Assembly (NCBI RefSeq): GCF_963677715.1
Contig: NZ_OY782495.1
Span: forward strand, 1,540,001-1,604,000
Source: an uncultured Bacteroides sp.
GTDB taxonomy: Bacteria; Bacteroidota; Bacteroidia; Bacteroidales; Bacteroidaceae
Direction of reading: 5' to 3'
Length of the DNA stretch: 64,000 nt
Below, one piece after another: positions 31,743-40,501 of the stretch (within the stretch, counting starts at the first letter, position 1; every line of letters begins with the position of its first letter). The notes under the pieces were generated by a model. That model saw only the letters and a list, made by a program, of their open reading frames with translations, made no database searches and was not told where the DNA came from. The translations under genes were made by a program, and so were the position numbers.

Positions 31743-32981
31743 TTATCCTGATTTTTTATAATAAAGCACAGAAGCATTCTCTCTGCGAAATATATTTCGG
31801 GCAACAACCCTCATCTGTGCACACGTAACGGCTCTATAACGTTCAACTTCCTTCTCCATATCTTCGGCACAACCTAGCATCTCAAAAAAAGCAAGATTAG
31901 TAGCCACATTCAGATAATTGATATTTCCGAATATCTGAGCCGATTCAAACTTATTTTTTACTTTCTCCAACTCTTCCGCATCGATAAGTTCTTCTTTCAA
32001 CTTAGATAGCTCCTCCCATACGGCGGCCTCAGCCTCTTCTAAAGAAACACCCGTTGCAGGTTTGCCGCTAATATGAAACAAACCGGCATCCACGCTACCG
32101 GAAATGTATGCATCAATGCTCGAAAAAACTTTTCTCTCGTGAACCAGATTACGGGTCAATCTGCTCGAACGTCCATTACTAAGTATATCCGACAATATGT
32201 CAAAAACATAATAATCGGCGTGCATGCGCCCGCTCATGTGAAACACCATAAAAAGAGAATCGAGCGGTACATTACGTTCTACGACCAATCTTCTTTCTTC
32301 TGTCTGCTCAGGTTCTACGGGCAATCTTCTTTCGTGTACATTCCGGCGGGGAATGGGGCCAAACCATTTTTCGGTCAAACGCACAGTCTCCTCAAATGAG
32401 ATATTGCCGGTAACGGCCAATACAGCATTGTTTGGTGCATAAAAACTAAAAAAGAAATCTTTTACTTCCTCCAATGTGGCATTGGCCACATGATCCAGTT
32501 CCTTACCAATAGTAGGCCACTGATAAGGATGCACCTTATAAGCCATAGGCCTTAATAAGTGTCCTACATCTCCGTAAGGCTGATTCAGACAGCGTTGCTT
32601 AAATTCCTCCATCACAACACCCCGTTGAGCCTCCAGACTTTTAGAACTAAAATCAAGACTGAGCATGCGATCGGACTCCAACCAAAAGCCTGTTTCTACA
32701 TTCTGTTTAGGAATCGTGAGATAATAATTTGTTATATCATTATTGGTCCACGCATTATTCTCTCCTCCTGCCAACTGTAACGGTCCGTCAAAATCGGCTA
32801 TATTTACCGAGCCTCCAAACATCAGATGTTCAAAAAGGTGAGCAAACCCCGTATGTTCGGGATTCTCGTCTTTTGCCCCAACATTATACAACATATTGAG
32901 AGCCACCATCTGAGTACTGGTATCCTGCGAGTGTACCAGCCTCAACCCATTTAAAAAGACCTGCTTATTTATCTTTAACAT
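31743..32981 (-). CDS. M16 family zinc peptidase (pitrilysin/processing peptidase type)
   Basis: Inverted zinc motif HLFEH at residues 48-52, with a downstream Glu in the RGVVMEEFKQR segment as the third ligand: an active M16 subunit. 412 residues is the size of M16B members. No signal peptide, so probably cytoplasmic, or exported by another route. Its stop lies 11 nt before the MATE start and its own start 1 nt after the cyclophilin stop. Confidence 0.93.
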   Translation of the reverse strand: MLKINKQVFLNGLRLVHSQDTSTQMVALNMLYNVGAKDENPEHTGFAHLFEHLMFGGSVNIADFDGPLQLAGGENNAWTNNDITNYYLTIPKQNVETGFWLESDRMLSLDFSSKSLEAQRGVVMEEFKQRCLNQPYGDVGHLLRPMAYKVHPYQWPTIGKELDHVANATLEEVKDFFFSFYAPNNAVLAVTGNISFEETVRLTEKWFGPIPRRNVHERRLPVEPEQTEERRLVVERNVPLDSLFMVFHMSGRMHADYYVFDILSDILSNGRSSRLTRNLVHERKVFSSIDAYISGSVDAGLFHISGKPATGVSLEEAEAAVWEELSKLKEELIDAEELEKVKNKFESAQIFGNINYLNVATNLAFFEMLGCAEDMEKEVERYRAVTCAQMRVVARNIFRRENASVLYYKKSG

Positions 32982-32982
32982 T

Positions 32983-33828
32983 TTATTCTACAACAACTAC
33001 TTTAATAATCTTCACATCTTCTTCAGGGCGGTCACTACGATCCGTTTTCACCCGCTGAATCTTATCAACCACATCCATACCGTCAACCACTTCACCAAAC
33101 ACAGTGTACTGATTATCCAGATGAGGAGTTCCACCCACTGTTGTGTATGCTTTCATTTGCTCGGGAGTAAAGTGAAAGTCGGGTTGTTTAGCTGCTTCAG
33201 CTTCAGCCTGAGCATATAGCTTTTCTTGCAAATCGTAAAGTCCGTCCTGATCATTGGCCTTACGCATCTTATAAATTTCCTTCATGTATTTCTGCGCCAA
33301 AGCGTTAAAGGCAGAAGTAAGCTTACCTTCATTCATCTGTTGTTCCATGCCAAGAAGAGTAGAGTCATTATAGACCTTACCGGTAACAATATAGAATTGG
33401 CAACCTGAAGATTCTTTCTTCGGATTAACATCATCACCCTGACGTGCTGCACAAAGGGCTCCTTTTTTATGAAAATACTTTGGGTAAACAAATTCTGCCG
33501 GAAGCGTATATCCTACATCGCCGGAGCCCAACATTTTGCCCTTCGGTGCATTCTTCGAATCCGGATCGCCTGCCTGAATCATAAATTCTTTTATTACTCG
33601 ATGAAACAACGTTCCCTCATAAGTACCTGCTTCAGCCAGTTTTATAAAATTATCTCTGTGTTTGGGCGTTTCATCATACAGTTTCACGGTAATATCCCCC
33701 ATGCTTGTCTCAATCTTCAACAATGTACCCTTCTTATTTTCCATCTTTTCGCTTTTCTTTTGTCCTGAACGGCATGCCGTAACACTGCATATCAGTATGG
33801 TTAATAGTATAAATAAATTTCTTTTCAT
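32983..33828 (-). CDS. Cyclophilin-type peptidyl-prolyl isomerase, lipoprotein
   Basis: Catalyses cis-trans isomerisation of prolyl bonds, likely in the periplasm. Lipoprotein signal ending CSVTAC (Cys19). Cyclophilin core with NFIKLAEAGTYEGTLFHRVI, FMIQAGDP and a VFGEVVDGMDVVDKI segment. An insert of about 60 charged residues (roughly 165-225) splits the core, which is common in Bacteroidetes homologues. 281 residues. First gene of the minus-strand operon; a TACTTTTG -7 element is at 33854-33861. Confidence 0.93.
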   Translation of the reverse strand: MKRNLFILLTILICSVTACRSGQKKSEKMENKKGTLLKIETSMGDITVKLYDETPKHRDNFIKLAEAGTYEGTLFHRVIKEFMIQAGDPDSKNAPKGKMLGSGDVGYTLPAEFVYPKYFHKKGALCAARQGDDVNPKKESSGCQFYIVTGKVYNDSTLLGMEQQMNEGKLTSAFNALAQKYMKEIYKMRKANDQDGLYDLQEKLYAQAEAEAAKQPDFHFTPEQMKAYTTVGGTPHLDNQYTVFGEVVDGMDVVDKIQRVKTDRSDRPEEDVKIIKVVVVE

Positions 33829-33853
33829 GATAGAACAAGATTTTTAATTAATG

Positions 33854-33861
33854 CAAAAGTA
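33854..33861 (-). promoter_or_regulatory. Probable -7 element of the cyclophilin-M16-MATE-kinase operon
   Basis: Minus strand TACTTTTG, 25 nt before the ATG. The nearest TTTG upstream is 24 nt away, longer than the usual 19-21, so the match is partial. Confidence 0.5.
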
Positions 33862-33975
33862 CAACTTTAACACGTTCTACTCCAACAAAACTTCTTAATA
33901 ATAATGATATAGCACAGAAGTTAATCTAAATCTTTTTAACTTTGTAATTCTATTAAATGCATCAAAAGCAACAAA

Positions 33976-35313
33976 ATGATAAAATCCATATTAATAGTTG
34001 AAGATGACATTACGTTTGGAATGATGCTGAAAACCTGGTTGGAAAAGAAAGGATTTCGGGTGTTTTCAGTAAGCAACATTGCACGTGCCCAAAAACAAAT
34101 AGGTACGGAACAGGTGGATTTGATCTTATCTGATCTTCGCCTGCCAGATCATGATGGCATCTATTTATTAAGGTGGATGGCCGAAAAAGAGATAATGATT
34201 CCGCTTATTATCATGACCGGATATGCCGACATACAATCGGCTGTGCAAGCCATCAAACTTGGTGCAAGAGACTACATAGCCAAACCGGTTAATCCGGAAG
34301 AACTTCTCGGAAAAATGAATGAAGCTTTCCATAATAAAGATATTCCGGAAGATCGATCGATTGCTTCAATATCCAACAATAGCGACCGGCACAACTATCT
34401 TGAAGGAGAAAGTGACGCCGCTAAGCAACTATACAATTATGTCAGCCTGGTTGCGCCAACAAATATGTCAGTACTCATTGTTGGTGCCAGCGGCACTGGA
34501 AAAGAACATGTGGCGCAACGCATTCACCAGCTTAGCAAACGCAGCGAGCATCCATTCATAGCCATAGACTGTGGCGCAATTCCCAGAGATTTAGCAGCCT
34601 CGGAATTTTTCGGTCACATAAGAGGTTCATTTACAGGCGCCATAGATAATAAAGCAGGAGCTTTTGTGGCTGCAAACGGAGGAACGCTTTTTCTGGATGA
34701 GATAGGCAATCTTAGCTATGAGATTCAAATACAACTACTGCGCACTTTACAGGAACGAAAAATACGCATGGTAGGGTCTAATGACGAAATAAACGTAGAT
34801 ATTCGCTTAATCGCTGCCACAAACGAAAGCCTGGAAGAAGCCATTGAGAGAGGTTCTTTCAGGGAAGATCTTTTTCATCGGATAAATGAATTCACTCTGC
34901 ACGTTCCTAGCCTGACAGACCGCAAAGAAGATATTCTTTTATTTGCTAACTTCTTTCTCGATCGCGCCAACAAAGAGCTGAACAAACAACTTATCGGATT
35001 CGACGACAAAGCTTCTTTGATACTGCAAGATTATCACTGGCCCGGAAATCTCCGCCAGATGCAAAACGTGATTAAACGTGCCACCCTGCTTGCTCAGGGA
35101 AACTATATAACTCTCGCCGAGCTAAGCAACGAACTACTGAACACCTCTGCGTCTTCTCCCAATATGTCGTTACACAATAAGGACAGCGAAAAAGAACATA
35201 TACTCGAAGCATTAAGACAAACCGGGAAGAATAAAAGCAAAGCTGCTCAACTGCTGGGTATTGACCGAAAAACACTATACAATAAGCTCAAACTATACGA
35301 CATCAAATTATGA
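33976..35313 (+). CDS. Sigma-54-dependent response regulator (NtrC family)
   Basis: Enhancer-binding activator of RpoN promoters. Receiver domain with Asp53 as phospho-acceptor (residues 1-120); AAA+ domain with Walker A GASGTGKE (170-177), the sigma-54 contact loop as GSFTGA (217-222, second residue Ser instead of the common Ala) and Walker B GGTLFLDE (235-242); C-terminal Fis-type helix-turn-helix in the last 38 residues (KSKAAQLLGIDRKTLYNKL). The 445 residues are complete. It is divergent from the operon that ends with a hybrid kinase, its likely input. A sigma-54 promoter and an inverted repeat lie downstream, before the next gene. Confidence 0.95.
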   Translation: MIKSILIVEDDITFGMMLKTWLEKKGFRVFSVSNIARAQKQIGTEQVDLILSDLRLPDHDGIYLLRWMAEKEIMIPLIIMTGYADIQSAVQAIKLGARDYIAKPVNPEELLGKMNEAFHNKDIPEDRSIASISNNSDRHNYLEGESDAAKQLYNYVSLVAPTNMSVLIVGASGTGKEHVAQRIHQLSKRSEHPFIAIDCGAIPRDLAASEFFGHIRGSFTGAIDNKAGAFVAANGGTLFLDEIGNLSYEIQIQLLRTLQERKIRMVGSNDEINVDIRLIAATNESLEEAIERGSFREDLFHRINEFTLHVPSLTDRKEDILLFANFFLDRANKELNKQLIGFDDKASLILQDYHWPGNLRQMQNVIKRATLLAQGNYITLAELSNELLNTSASSPNMSLHNKDSEKEHILEALRQTGKNKSKAAQLLGIDRKTLYNKLKLYDIKL

Positions 35314-35539
35314 GTTTTACCGGCAAAAAATACATATTTATGGAATACATATTTATGGATCTGGACACGGAACAATTACCGATCCAGCAACAGAAATGAA
35401 ATAAGATAGAATCTATCGGAGTACTTTACGGATATGGCAGTAATGAGAACTAATAAGGGCAGGCGCAGACGGCATTGCCAATGACATAGCAGAATTACAG
35501 CAACTAATAACAGGCTAAGACTTTTCCTCCTACTCTAAT

Positions 35540-35569
35540 TTGTGGAACAATTCCCCAATCATTCCACAA
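35540..35569. promoter_or_regulatory. Inverted repeat TTGTGGAA/TTCCACAA, candidate activator binding site
   Basis: TTGTGGAA (35540-35547) and its exact reverse complement TTCCACAA (35562-35569), 14 nt apart. It lies about 87 nt upstream of the sigma-54 -24 element, a normal distance for an upstream activating sequence. The neighbouring sigma-54 activator is the obvious candidate to bind it; this is inferred. Confidence 0.6.
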
Positions 35570-35655
35570 CTTCCACACTTTTCCTCATACAATCCGAGCC
35601 ATCACCTATTTCATATATCATTGATATTCAGCAATATACGTTTTATTGTCTTGTT

Positions 35656-35671
35656 TGGCATGCGCTTTGCA
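35656..35671 (+). promoter_or_regulatory. Sigma-54 (-24/-12) promoter
   Basis: TGGCATGCGCTTTGCA: GG and GC separated by exactly 10 nt, with a TGGCA and TTTGCA context close to the RpoN consensus. It is about 60 nt before the next start codon and 340 nt downstream of a sigma-54 activator gene. Confidence 0.82.
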
Positions 35672-35730
35672 TCTAATTAGTCATAATGGTTCAATACCAA
35701 AGAACTATATTATTAACCGTTTAAAAGCAA

Positions 35731-35970
35731 ATGATTATGAAGAAGTTAGTATTAGCAATGGTAATGTTTCTTTGCGGAAGTTCTTTCTTTGCACTGGCAC
35801 AAGATCCAGTAAAAAAGACTCAACCTGCAACTGAACAAACAGATTCCACTACAACTGCTGAGCCAGTTAACAAAGAGGACACTACAACAGTTGAACCTGT
35901 TAAAGAAGAGTCGGCTCCTGCAACAGAAGTGCCGGAATCTTCAGAAACACCAGCGCAGTCTGCCGAATAA
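35731..35970 (+). CDS. Small secreted Thr/Glu/Pro-rich protein
   Basis: 79 residues: a signal peptide (MKKLVLAMVMFLCGSSFFALAQ, cleaved after ALAQ) and a mature part of about 55 residues with almost only Thr, Glu, Pro, Ser, Ala and Val, including TTTAEPVNKEDTTTVEPVKE, a degenerate repeat. No fold is predicted; it is acidic and probably disordered in the periplasm or outside. A second ATG gives MKKLVL, two codons later, and may be the true start. It has its own sigma-54 promoter and a strong terminator, which argues for a real gene. I do not recognise a family. Confidence 0.78.
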   Translation: MIMKKLVLAMVMFLCGSSFFALAQDPVKKTQPATEQTDSTTTAEPVNKEDTTTVEPVKEESAPATEVPESSETPAQSAE

Positions 35971-35995
35971 TAGTAAGCACACTCATTGAATAAAG

Positions 35996-36037
35996 AAGAC
36001 CGTTCCTACTTTGTCTATTCAGGGAACGGTCTTTTTT
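35996..36037 (+). terminator. Rho-independent terminator of the small secreted protein gene
   Basis: AAGACCGTTCC (35996-36006) pairs with GGAACGGTCTT (36022-36032), followed by a T run. It begins 26 nt after the stop codon. Confidence 0.88.
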
Positions 36038-36058
36038 ATTTAAATTTCATATTAAAAA

Positions 36059-36730
36059 CTACAGCATATTAAACCCATTCCATAAATTGCCTTCCGGTAC
36101 AGGTGCAGTTAGCTCTATTACCTCTTTGGATACAGGATGCAAAAATTTAATATGGCGGGCATGAAGACAAATACTTCCATCGATATTAGAGCGAGGAGAT
36201 CCATATTTTAAATCACCTTTAATAGGGCACCCCATCTTAGCCAATTGACAACGTATCTGATGATGTCTTCCGGTTTGTAAATCGACCTCTAGCAAATAAT
36301 AATTCTGGGAATGGCCAATAAGCTTATAATGAAGAATAGCATTCTTCGAATTGGGCACCTCTTTATCATAAGCATAGCTTTTATTTTGCTTTTCATTGCG
36401 CAGCAGATAATGCACCAAATCACCTTCCGGTATCTCAGGACATTCTTTCACTACAGCCCAATAAGTCTTCTTCACCTCGCTATTTCTGAACATCTCATTC
36501 AAGCGAGAAAGTGCTTTGCTGGTTTTCGCAAAAACAACAAGACCACTCACTGGACGATCCAAGCGATGAGATACCCCCACAAAAACATTTCCGGGCTTTT
36601 GATACTTCTCCTTCAGATACTGCTTCACAGTTTCCGACAGCGGAGTGTCACCCGTTTTGTCTCCCTGAACGATCTCTGAACTCGTCTTATTAACTACAAT
36701 AATATGATTGTCTTCGTAAATAACAGTCAT
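36059..36730 (-). CDS. RluA family pseudouridine synthase
   Basis: Converts uridine to pseudouridine in RNA. The catalytic Asp lies in HRLDRPVSGLVVF (Asp58), and the LQTGRHHQIRCQLAKMGCPI segment is the RluA C-terminal motif. 223 residues, catalytic domain only; no S4 domain, so the target (rRNA or tRNA) is unknown. It lies 3 nt after the fabG stop, in the TetR-fabG-rlu unit. Confidence 0.93.
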   Translation of the reverse strand: MTVIYEDNHIIVVNKTSSEIVQGDKTGDTPLSETVKQYLKEKYQKPGNVFVGVSHRLDRPVSGLVVFAKTSKALSRLNEMFRNSEVKKTYWAVVKECPEIPEGDLVHYLLRNEKQNKSYAYDKEVPNSKNAILHYKLIGHSQNYYLLEVDLQTGRHHQIRCQLAKMGCPIKGDLKYGSPRSNIDGSICLHARHIKFLHPVSKEVIELTAPVPEGNLWNGFNML

Positions 36731-36733
36731 CTA

Positions 36734-37480
36734 TCACATGTTCATTCCACCACAACAGTGAATTACCTGTCCGGTTACATAAGAAGATAAATCAGAAGCA
36801 AGGAAAGTAGCGACATTAGCCACATCATCGGGTGTTCCACCACGACGCAAAGGAATCTGCTTTGCCCATTCAGCCTTCACCTCTTCGGAAAGAGTTGCCG
36901 TCATTTCAGTAATGATGAACCCCGGAGCAATGGCATTAGCACGAATACCGCGCGAACCTAATTCCTTGGCTATAGATTTAGCCAACCCGATCATACCTGC
37001 CTTAGAAGCTGAATAATTAGCTTGTCCTGCATTGCCGGACACCCCAACAACAGAAGCCATATTAATTATGCTGCCAAACTTTTGACGCATCATGATAGGC
37101 GTACAAGCATGTATAAAATTAAAAGCTGATTTCAGATTCACATTGATAACCATATCCCATTGCTGTTCGGTCATGCGCATCATCAAACCATCACGAGTTA
37201 TACCCGCATTATTAACAAGAATATCAATACGCCCAAAGTCCTTATGAATATCGGCAATCACATTTGCCGTATCTTCAAAATTAGCCGCATTCGAAGCATA
37301 GCCTTTTACCTTTACACCAAAAGCAGCTATTTCTTTCTCCGTATTATGTGCATTCTCATCTATCGCCAAATCGGTAAATGCAATATCAGCTCCTTCAGAA
37401 GCAAACTTTAAAGCAATGGCCTTACCTATGCCACGTGCAGCACCGGTTACAATGGCTGTTTTTCCACTTAATAATCCCAT
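36734..37480 (-). CDS. fabG: 3-oxoacyl-[acyl-carrier-protein] reductase
   Basis: NADPH-dependent short-chain dehydrogenase that reduces beta-ketoacyl-ACP in fatty-acid elongation. Cofactor motif TGAARGIG (12-19), NNAG, active site Ser in the NMASVVGVSGNAGQ segment and YSASK, and the C-terminal GQVIHCCGGMNM in the place of the usual GQxLxVDGGMxM, with two cysteines in place of Val-Asp. 248 residues. Located between a TetR regulator (9 nt) and the pseudouridine synthase. Confidence 0.92.
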   Translation of the reverse strand: MGLLSGKTAIVTGAARGIGKAIALKFASEGADIAFTDLAIDENAHNTEKEIAAFGVKVKGYASNAANFEDTANVIADIHKDFGRIDILVNNAGITRDGLMMRMTEQQWDMVINVNLKSAFNFIHACTPIMMRQKFGSIINMASVVGVSGNAGQANYSASKAGMIGLAKSIAKELGSRGIRANAIAPGFIITEMTATLSEEVKAEWAKQIPLRRGGTPDDVANVATFLASDLSSYVTGQVIHCCGGMNM

Positions 37481-37489
37481 ACTAATTCG

Positions 37490-38101
37490 TTATTTATTAA
37501 TTTCAATTTTATGTAGCGCGCCAAACACAATGTTAGACACGTATTTCTTACGGGTCGCTATATCTAAATTAGATCCGACATTACCACGAATATAAGGCAC
37601 TTCAATGCCTTTAACGCAGTAATGAACCAATATAGCTGTCATGTCCACATTATCAATCCGGAACACCCCTTTATCTTTCCCTTCTTGTAATACAGCCCTA
37701 AACAGTTGAATTTCTTTTGCATCAAATCTTTTGCGTACTTTTTCAACCTTCCAAATATCACGAAAAAAATTGGCACGAAGCGTACCGTTTCTATATACCA
37801 CCTCTTTCACCGCATCCAATCGGGTATAGATCATCTCTATAATCTTTTCATCCGGAGAAATATCCTTTTCAGCAACACGCTTCATCATATCCGAGAGAAT
37901 ATCCAGTTCAGACTCTACTACTGCCAGGTAAATTTCATCTTTATTCTTAAAATACGTATAAAGAGTTCTTCTACCTTTCTTAGAAGCAATAGCAATATCA
38001 TTCATGGTTGTATTTTCCACTCCCATCTTAGCAAAAAGCTGACGGGCAACATCGACTAATTTAGCTCTGGTTTTTGATACAGTCATAGATAAATTGCACA
38101 T
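37490..38101 (-). CDS. TetR/AcrR family transcriptional regulator
   Basis: 203 residues: N-terminal helix-turn-helix (LFAKMGVENTTMNDIAIASK and then GRRTLYTYFKNKDEI, the classic TetR recognition helix) and an alpha-helical ligand domain. First gene of the unit with fabG, so it may sense acyl compounds and control fatty-acid genes including its own operon; inferred from context only. A promoter lies at 38118-38149. Confidence 0.92.
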   Translation of the reverse strand: MCNLSMTVSKTRAKLVDVARQLFAKMGVENTTMNDIAIASKKGRRTLYTYFKNKDEIYLAVVESELDILSDMMKRVAEKDISPDEKIIEMIYTRLDAVKEVVYRNGTLRANFFRDIWKVEKVRKRFDAKEIQLFRAVLQEGKDKGVFRIDNVDMTAILVHYCVKGIEVPYIRGNVGSNLDIATRKKYVSNIVFGALHKIEINK

Positions 38102-38117
38102 TGCTGAATAATTTGAG

Positions 38118-38149
38118 CAAAAGTAATTATTTTCCTTATATCACACAAG
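38118..38149 (-). promoter_or_regulatory. Promoter of the TetR-fabG-rlu operon
   Basis: Minus strand CTTG (38146-38149, three of four bases of the -33 element), 20 nt, then TACTTTTG (38118-38125), 16 nt before the TetR ATG. Confidence 0.6.
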
Positions 38150-38304
38150 AAAAACAACAGATTATTCGTGCTCTCACGCTAGTACTTCGTGGTAAAAATG
38201 AAATCAAAAAGAATTTTATCAAAAAAAACAGAACGCATATATTACTATATATCAAACAATTAGCCCAAACATTGAGAAATACACAGAAAAAAAGTATAGA
38301 AACA

Positions 38305-38335
38305 TTTGCTTTTCATCTTAAAAGCTGTACCTTTG
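38305..38335 (+). promoter_or_regulatory. Promoter of the initiator tRNA gene
   Basis: TTTG (38305-38308), 19 nt, TACCTTTG (38328-38335): full Bacteroides consensus, 14 nt before the tRNA 5' end. Confidence 0.85.
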
Positions 38336-38349
38336 CACTCACAAAATAT

Positions 38350-38422
<73 letters not shown>

Positions 38423-38428
38423 CTTAAG

Positions 38429-38470
38429 AAAGTGAATAAGAAACTGTAAAATCAGCTACTTATTCACTTT
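38429..38470 (+). terminator. Hairpin downstream of the initiator tRNA
   Basis: AAAGTGAATAAG (38429-38440) pairs perfectly with CTTATTCACTTT (38459-38470), an 18-nt loop, followed by TCTCATTT. AT-rich but 12 bp long; likely the tRNA terminator. Confidence 0.6.
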
Positions 38471-38610
38471 TCTCATTTATTGCCGGAGCAGAAATATAAA
38501 GAGTTACCTCTTTTACAATCCTGCGTTCCTTCTGTGGCATTTTGCAAAGTACAATTCATTATATCTCCCGCTTTACTCCCTTTAATAACAGCAAATTTAA
38601 GATCTCACAA

Positions 38611-38641
38611 TAGGCCTCTTCAACAGCAATAATGTCCACTT
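38611..38641 (+). promoter_or_regulatory. Candidate LytTR-type binding site before the sensor kinase gene
   Basis: ATGTCCACTT at 38632-38641 matches nine of ten bases of the repeat found before the efflux operon (GTGTCCACTT, 40523). A weaker copy, TAGGCCTCTT, lies exactly 21 bp upstream at 38611-38620 (six of ten bases). This is the same 21-bp spacing as at 40502/40523. It suggests that the response regulator also controls its own operon. Confidence 0.5.
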
Positions 38642-38699
38642 CAGGCAGATTAAAGCTCTTTATTGATAAATCAAATTATAAGAAATATGTTTTTTATTG

Positions 38700-38707
38700 T
38701 ACTTTTG
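38700..38707 (+). promoter_or_regulatory. Probable -7 element of the LytS/LytTR operon
   Basis: TACTTTTG lies only 5 nt before the preferred ATG at 38713, so transcription would begin at or next to the start codon. No TTTG -33 element is seen, fitting an activator-dependent promoter. Confidence 0.45.
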
Positions 38708-38712
38708 CTCAC

Positions 38713-39741
38713 ATGAAGTCTATACTATCTAAATATTATTTGAAAATAGCTATTTTTTCATCTGTCGCCATCAGCGTTCTAGGTGGAATGAATATTATTT
38801 TAGATCCCAGAAACTCAAATAACTTCTTTTTTTTCACGATACTCCGAATCTTCATGCTATGTATTATCAACTGGACCATATTGTTTTACGTAAATCATTT
38901 CGTTAAAAAGATACACTTATCCGGCAAACATTCTACAAAAACCATTATTCTAACCTATTACATCGTTGGAATTCCTATAATGGGTTTTGTTATATACATT
39001 ATAAATAGCGTACATCCCATCACTGCTCCAATAAACTATGGCAGTAGTTCCATCTATAGAAAGATTTTTTTAAGTTTCATGTTATGCAGTATTATATTAC
39101 TCATTAAATACATGTTCGAACTACTGGATGAGAAACAAAAAATACGCATAGAAAACGAACGATTATTGCGCGAAAATCTTCAGGCCCGTTTTGAGATGCT
39201 CCGCCAGCAAGTCAATCCGCATTTCTTATTCAATTCTTTAGCAACACTTAAAACAATGATGTACAGTGATATCGGCAAAGCTGAAGAATTCATTATACAC
39301 CTGTCAGACATCTTTCGATATTCTCTAAAAACCTCGTCAGACGAAAAGGTACTCTTACGTGAAGAACTTAGCATTTTGGAAGCATACATCTTTATGCTTA
39401 AATGCCGATTCGAACAAAAACTTATCGTCAAGATAAACATTGACAAAAAATACAATGACTTTTATATACCTCCCTTCACATTACAAATCATTGTAGAAAA
39501 TTGCGTGAAACATAACATTATATCCAATAAAGCGCCGTTAAAAATAGATATCTTCAGCAATGAAGCAGCCCAACTGACCATATCAAATAGCCTACAACCT
39601 AAAAACTCGGTTGAAACATCCACTCACGTGGGTTTAGCGAATATAGACAAACGCTACCAATATCTTTGCAATGAACATATCGAGATAAATAGAGAGAATC
39701 AGCTTTTCAAGGTCATAATTCCACTTATACCCAACAAATGA
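38713..39741 (+). CDS. LytS-type sensor histidine kinase
   Basis: Membrane sensor of the His_kinase (PF06580) class. Four hydrophobic segments in the first 135 residues, a short coiled coil, then the kinase motif RQQVNPHFLFNSL with His170 (counted from this start), and IIVENCVKHNI as the N-box. 342 residues from MKSILSKYYL. An in-frame ATG at 38632 would add 27 polar residues but overlaps a candidate regulator site and lies before the -7 element, so I prefer 38713. The stop overlaps the regulator start by 4 bp. It probably phosphorylates the LytTR regulator in response to an envelope or drug signal. Confidence 0.9.
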   Translation: MKSILSKYYLKIAIFSSVAISVLGGMNIILDPRNSNNFFFFTILRIFMLCIINWTILFYVNHFVKKIHLSGKHSTKTIILTYYIVGIPIMGFVIYIINSVHPITAPINYGSSSIYRKIFLSFMLCSIILLIKYMFELLDEKQKIRIENERLLRENLQARFEMLRQQVNPHFLFNSLATLKTMMYSDIGKAEEFIIHLSDIFRYSLKTSSDEKVLLREELSILEAYIFMLKCRFEQKLIVKINIDKKYNDFYIPPFTLQIIVENCVKHNIISNKAPLKIDIFSNEAAQLTISNSLQPKNSVETSTHVGLANIDKRYQYLCNEHIEINRENQLFKVIIPLIPNK

Positions 39742-40499
39742 AAATTCTTATAATAGAAGACGAGCCACGGACTGCCATCGATCTGTCTCAAACGCTGAAA
39801 AAAATAGATCCGTCAGTTACGATAGTAGATATTCTGGATAGCATAAATTCTTCCGTTAACTATCTGCAATCTAACCCTATGCCCGAACTAATCTACATGG
39901 ATATTCAACTGGCAGACGGACTATCACTCGATATATTCAAACAAGTTAAAGTAACCTGCCCCGTCATCTTCTGTACGGCTTATGATGAATATGCAATCGA
40001 CGCATTTAAACTCAACGGCATTGATTTTATATTAAAGCCCTTCGACCAGAATGCTATCCAGAAAAGCCTCGAGAAAGTAGATTTTCTCAGATCTTACTAT
40101 AAAAAGGACGACGACGATACCAGGCTGAATAAACTCATCGATGCGATAAGACCAACCGTCAGGTCATGCTTTCTGGTTAACCATAAGGGAAAAATGATTC
40201 CCGTTGCAGTTGCGGATATTGCTTACTTCTTTATCACTAACGAATTAACCTTTCTCTTTACCTTTAGCGAGCAGAAATATAGTATAGACCATTCGCTCGA
40301 AGAGTTGGAACAAATGACAGATGCCCAACAATTCTACCGTGCAAACAGGCAATTCCTGATTAACTTCGCAGCCATAAAAGAAATAGAACCTTATTTCAAC
40401 CGAAAGCTGATAGTAAAGCTGTCGGTTAAATGCAACGATCAGATCATTGTAGGCAAGCTAAAGAAAACTGAATTTCAGGCATGGCTATCAGAGCGCTGA
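39738..40499 (+). CDS. LytTR family response regulator
   Basis: 253 residues: receiver domain with IIEDEP and phospho-acceptor Asp55, then a LytTR DNA-binding domain (about 150-250) with FYRANRQFLINFAAIKEIEP. LytTR proteins bind two direct repeats about 21 bp apart; exactly such a pair lies 3-33 nt after this gene, upstream of the efflux operon, and a weaker pair lies upstream of the kinase. Probable activator of both. Confidence 0.95.
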   Translation: MKILIIEDEPRTAIDLSQTLKKIDPSVTIVDILDSINSSVNYLQSNPMPELIYMDIQLADGLSLDIFKQVKVTCPVIFCTAYDEYAIDAFKLNGIDFILKPFDQNAIQKSLEKVDFLRSYYKKDDDDTRLNKLIDAIRPTVRSCFLVNHKGKMIPVAVADIAYFFITNELTFLFTFSEQKYSIDHSLEELEQMTDAQQFYRANRQFLINFAAIKEIEPYFNRKLIVKLSVKCNDQIIVGKLKKTEFQAWLSER

Positions 40500-40501
40500 A
40501 C

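Larger units (their letters stand above)
35314..35730. other. Intergenic regulatory region between activator and small secreted protein
   Basis: 417 bp without a gene. It contains a 15-bp tandem duplication at 35331-35360 (unit TACATATTTATGGA plus one base), an inverted repeat at 35540-35569 and a sigma-54 promoter at 35656-35671. Confidence 0.65.
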
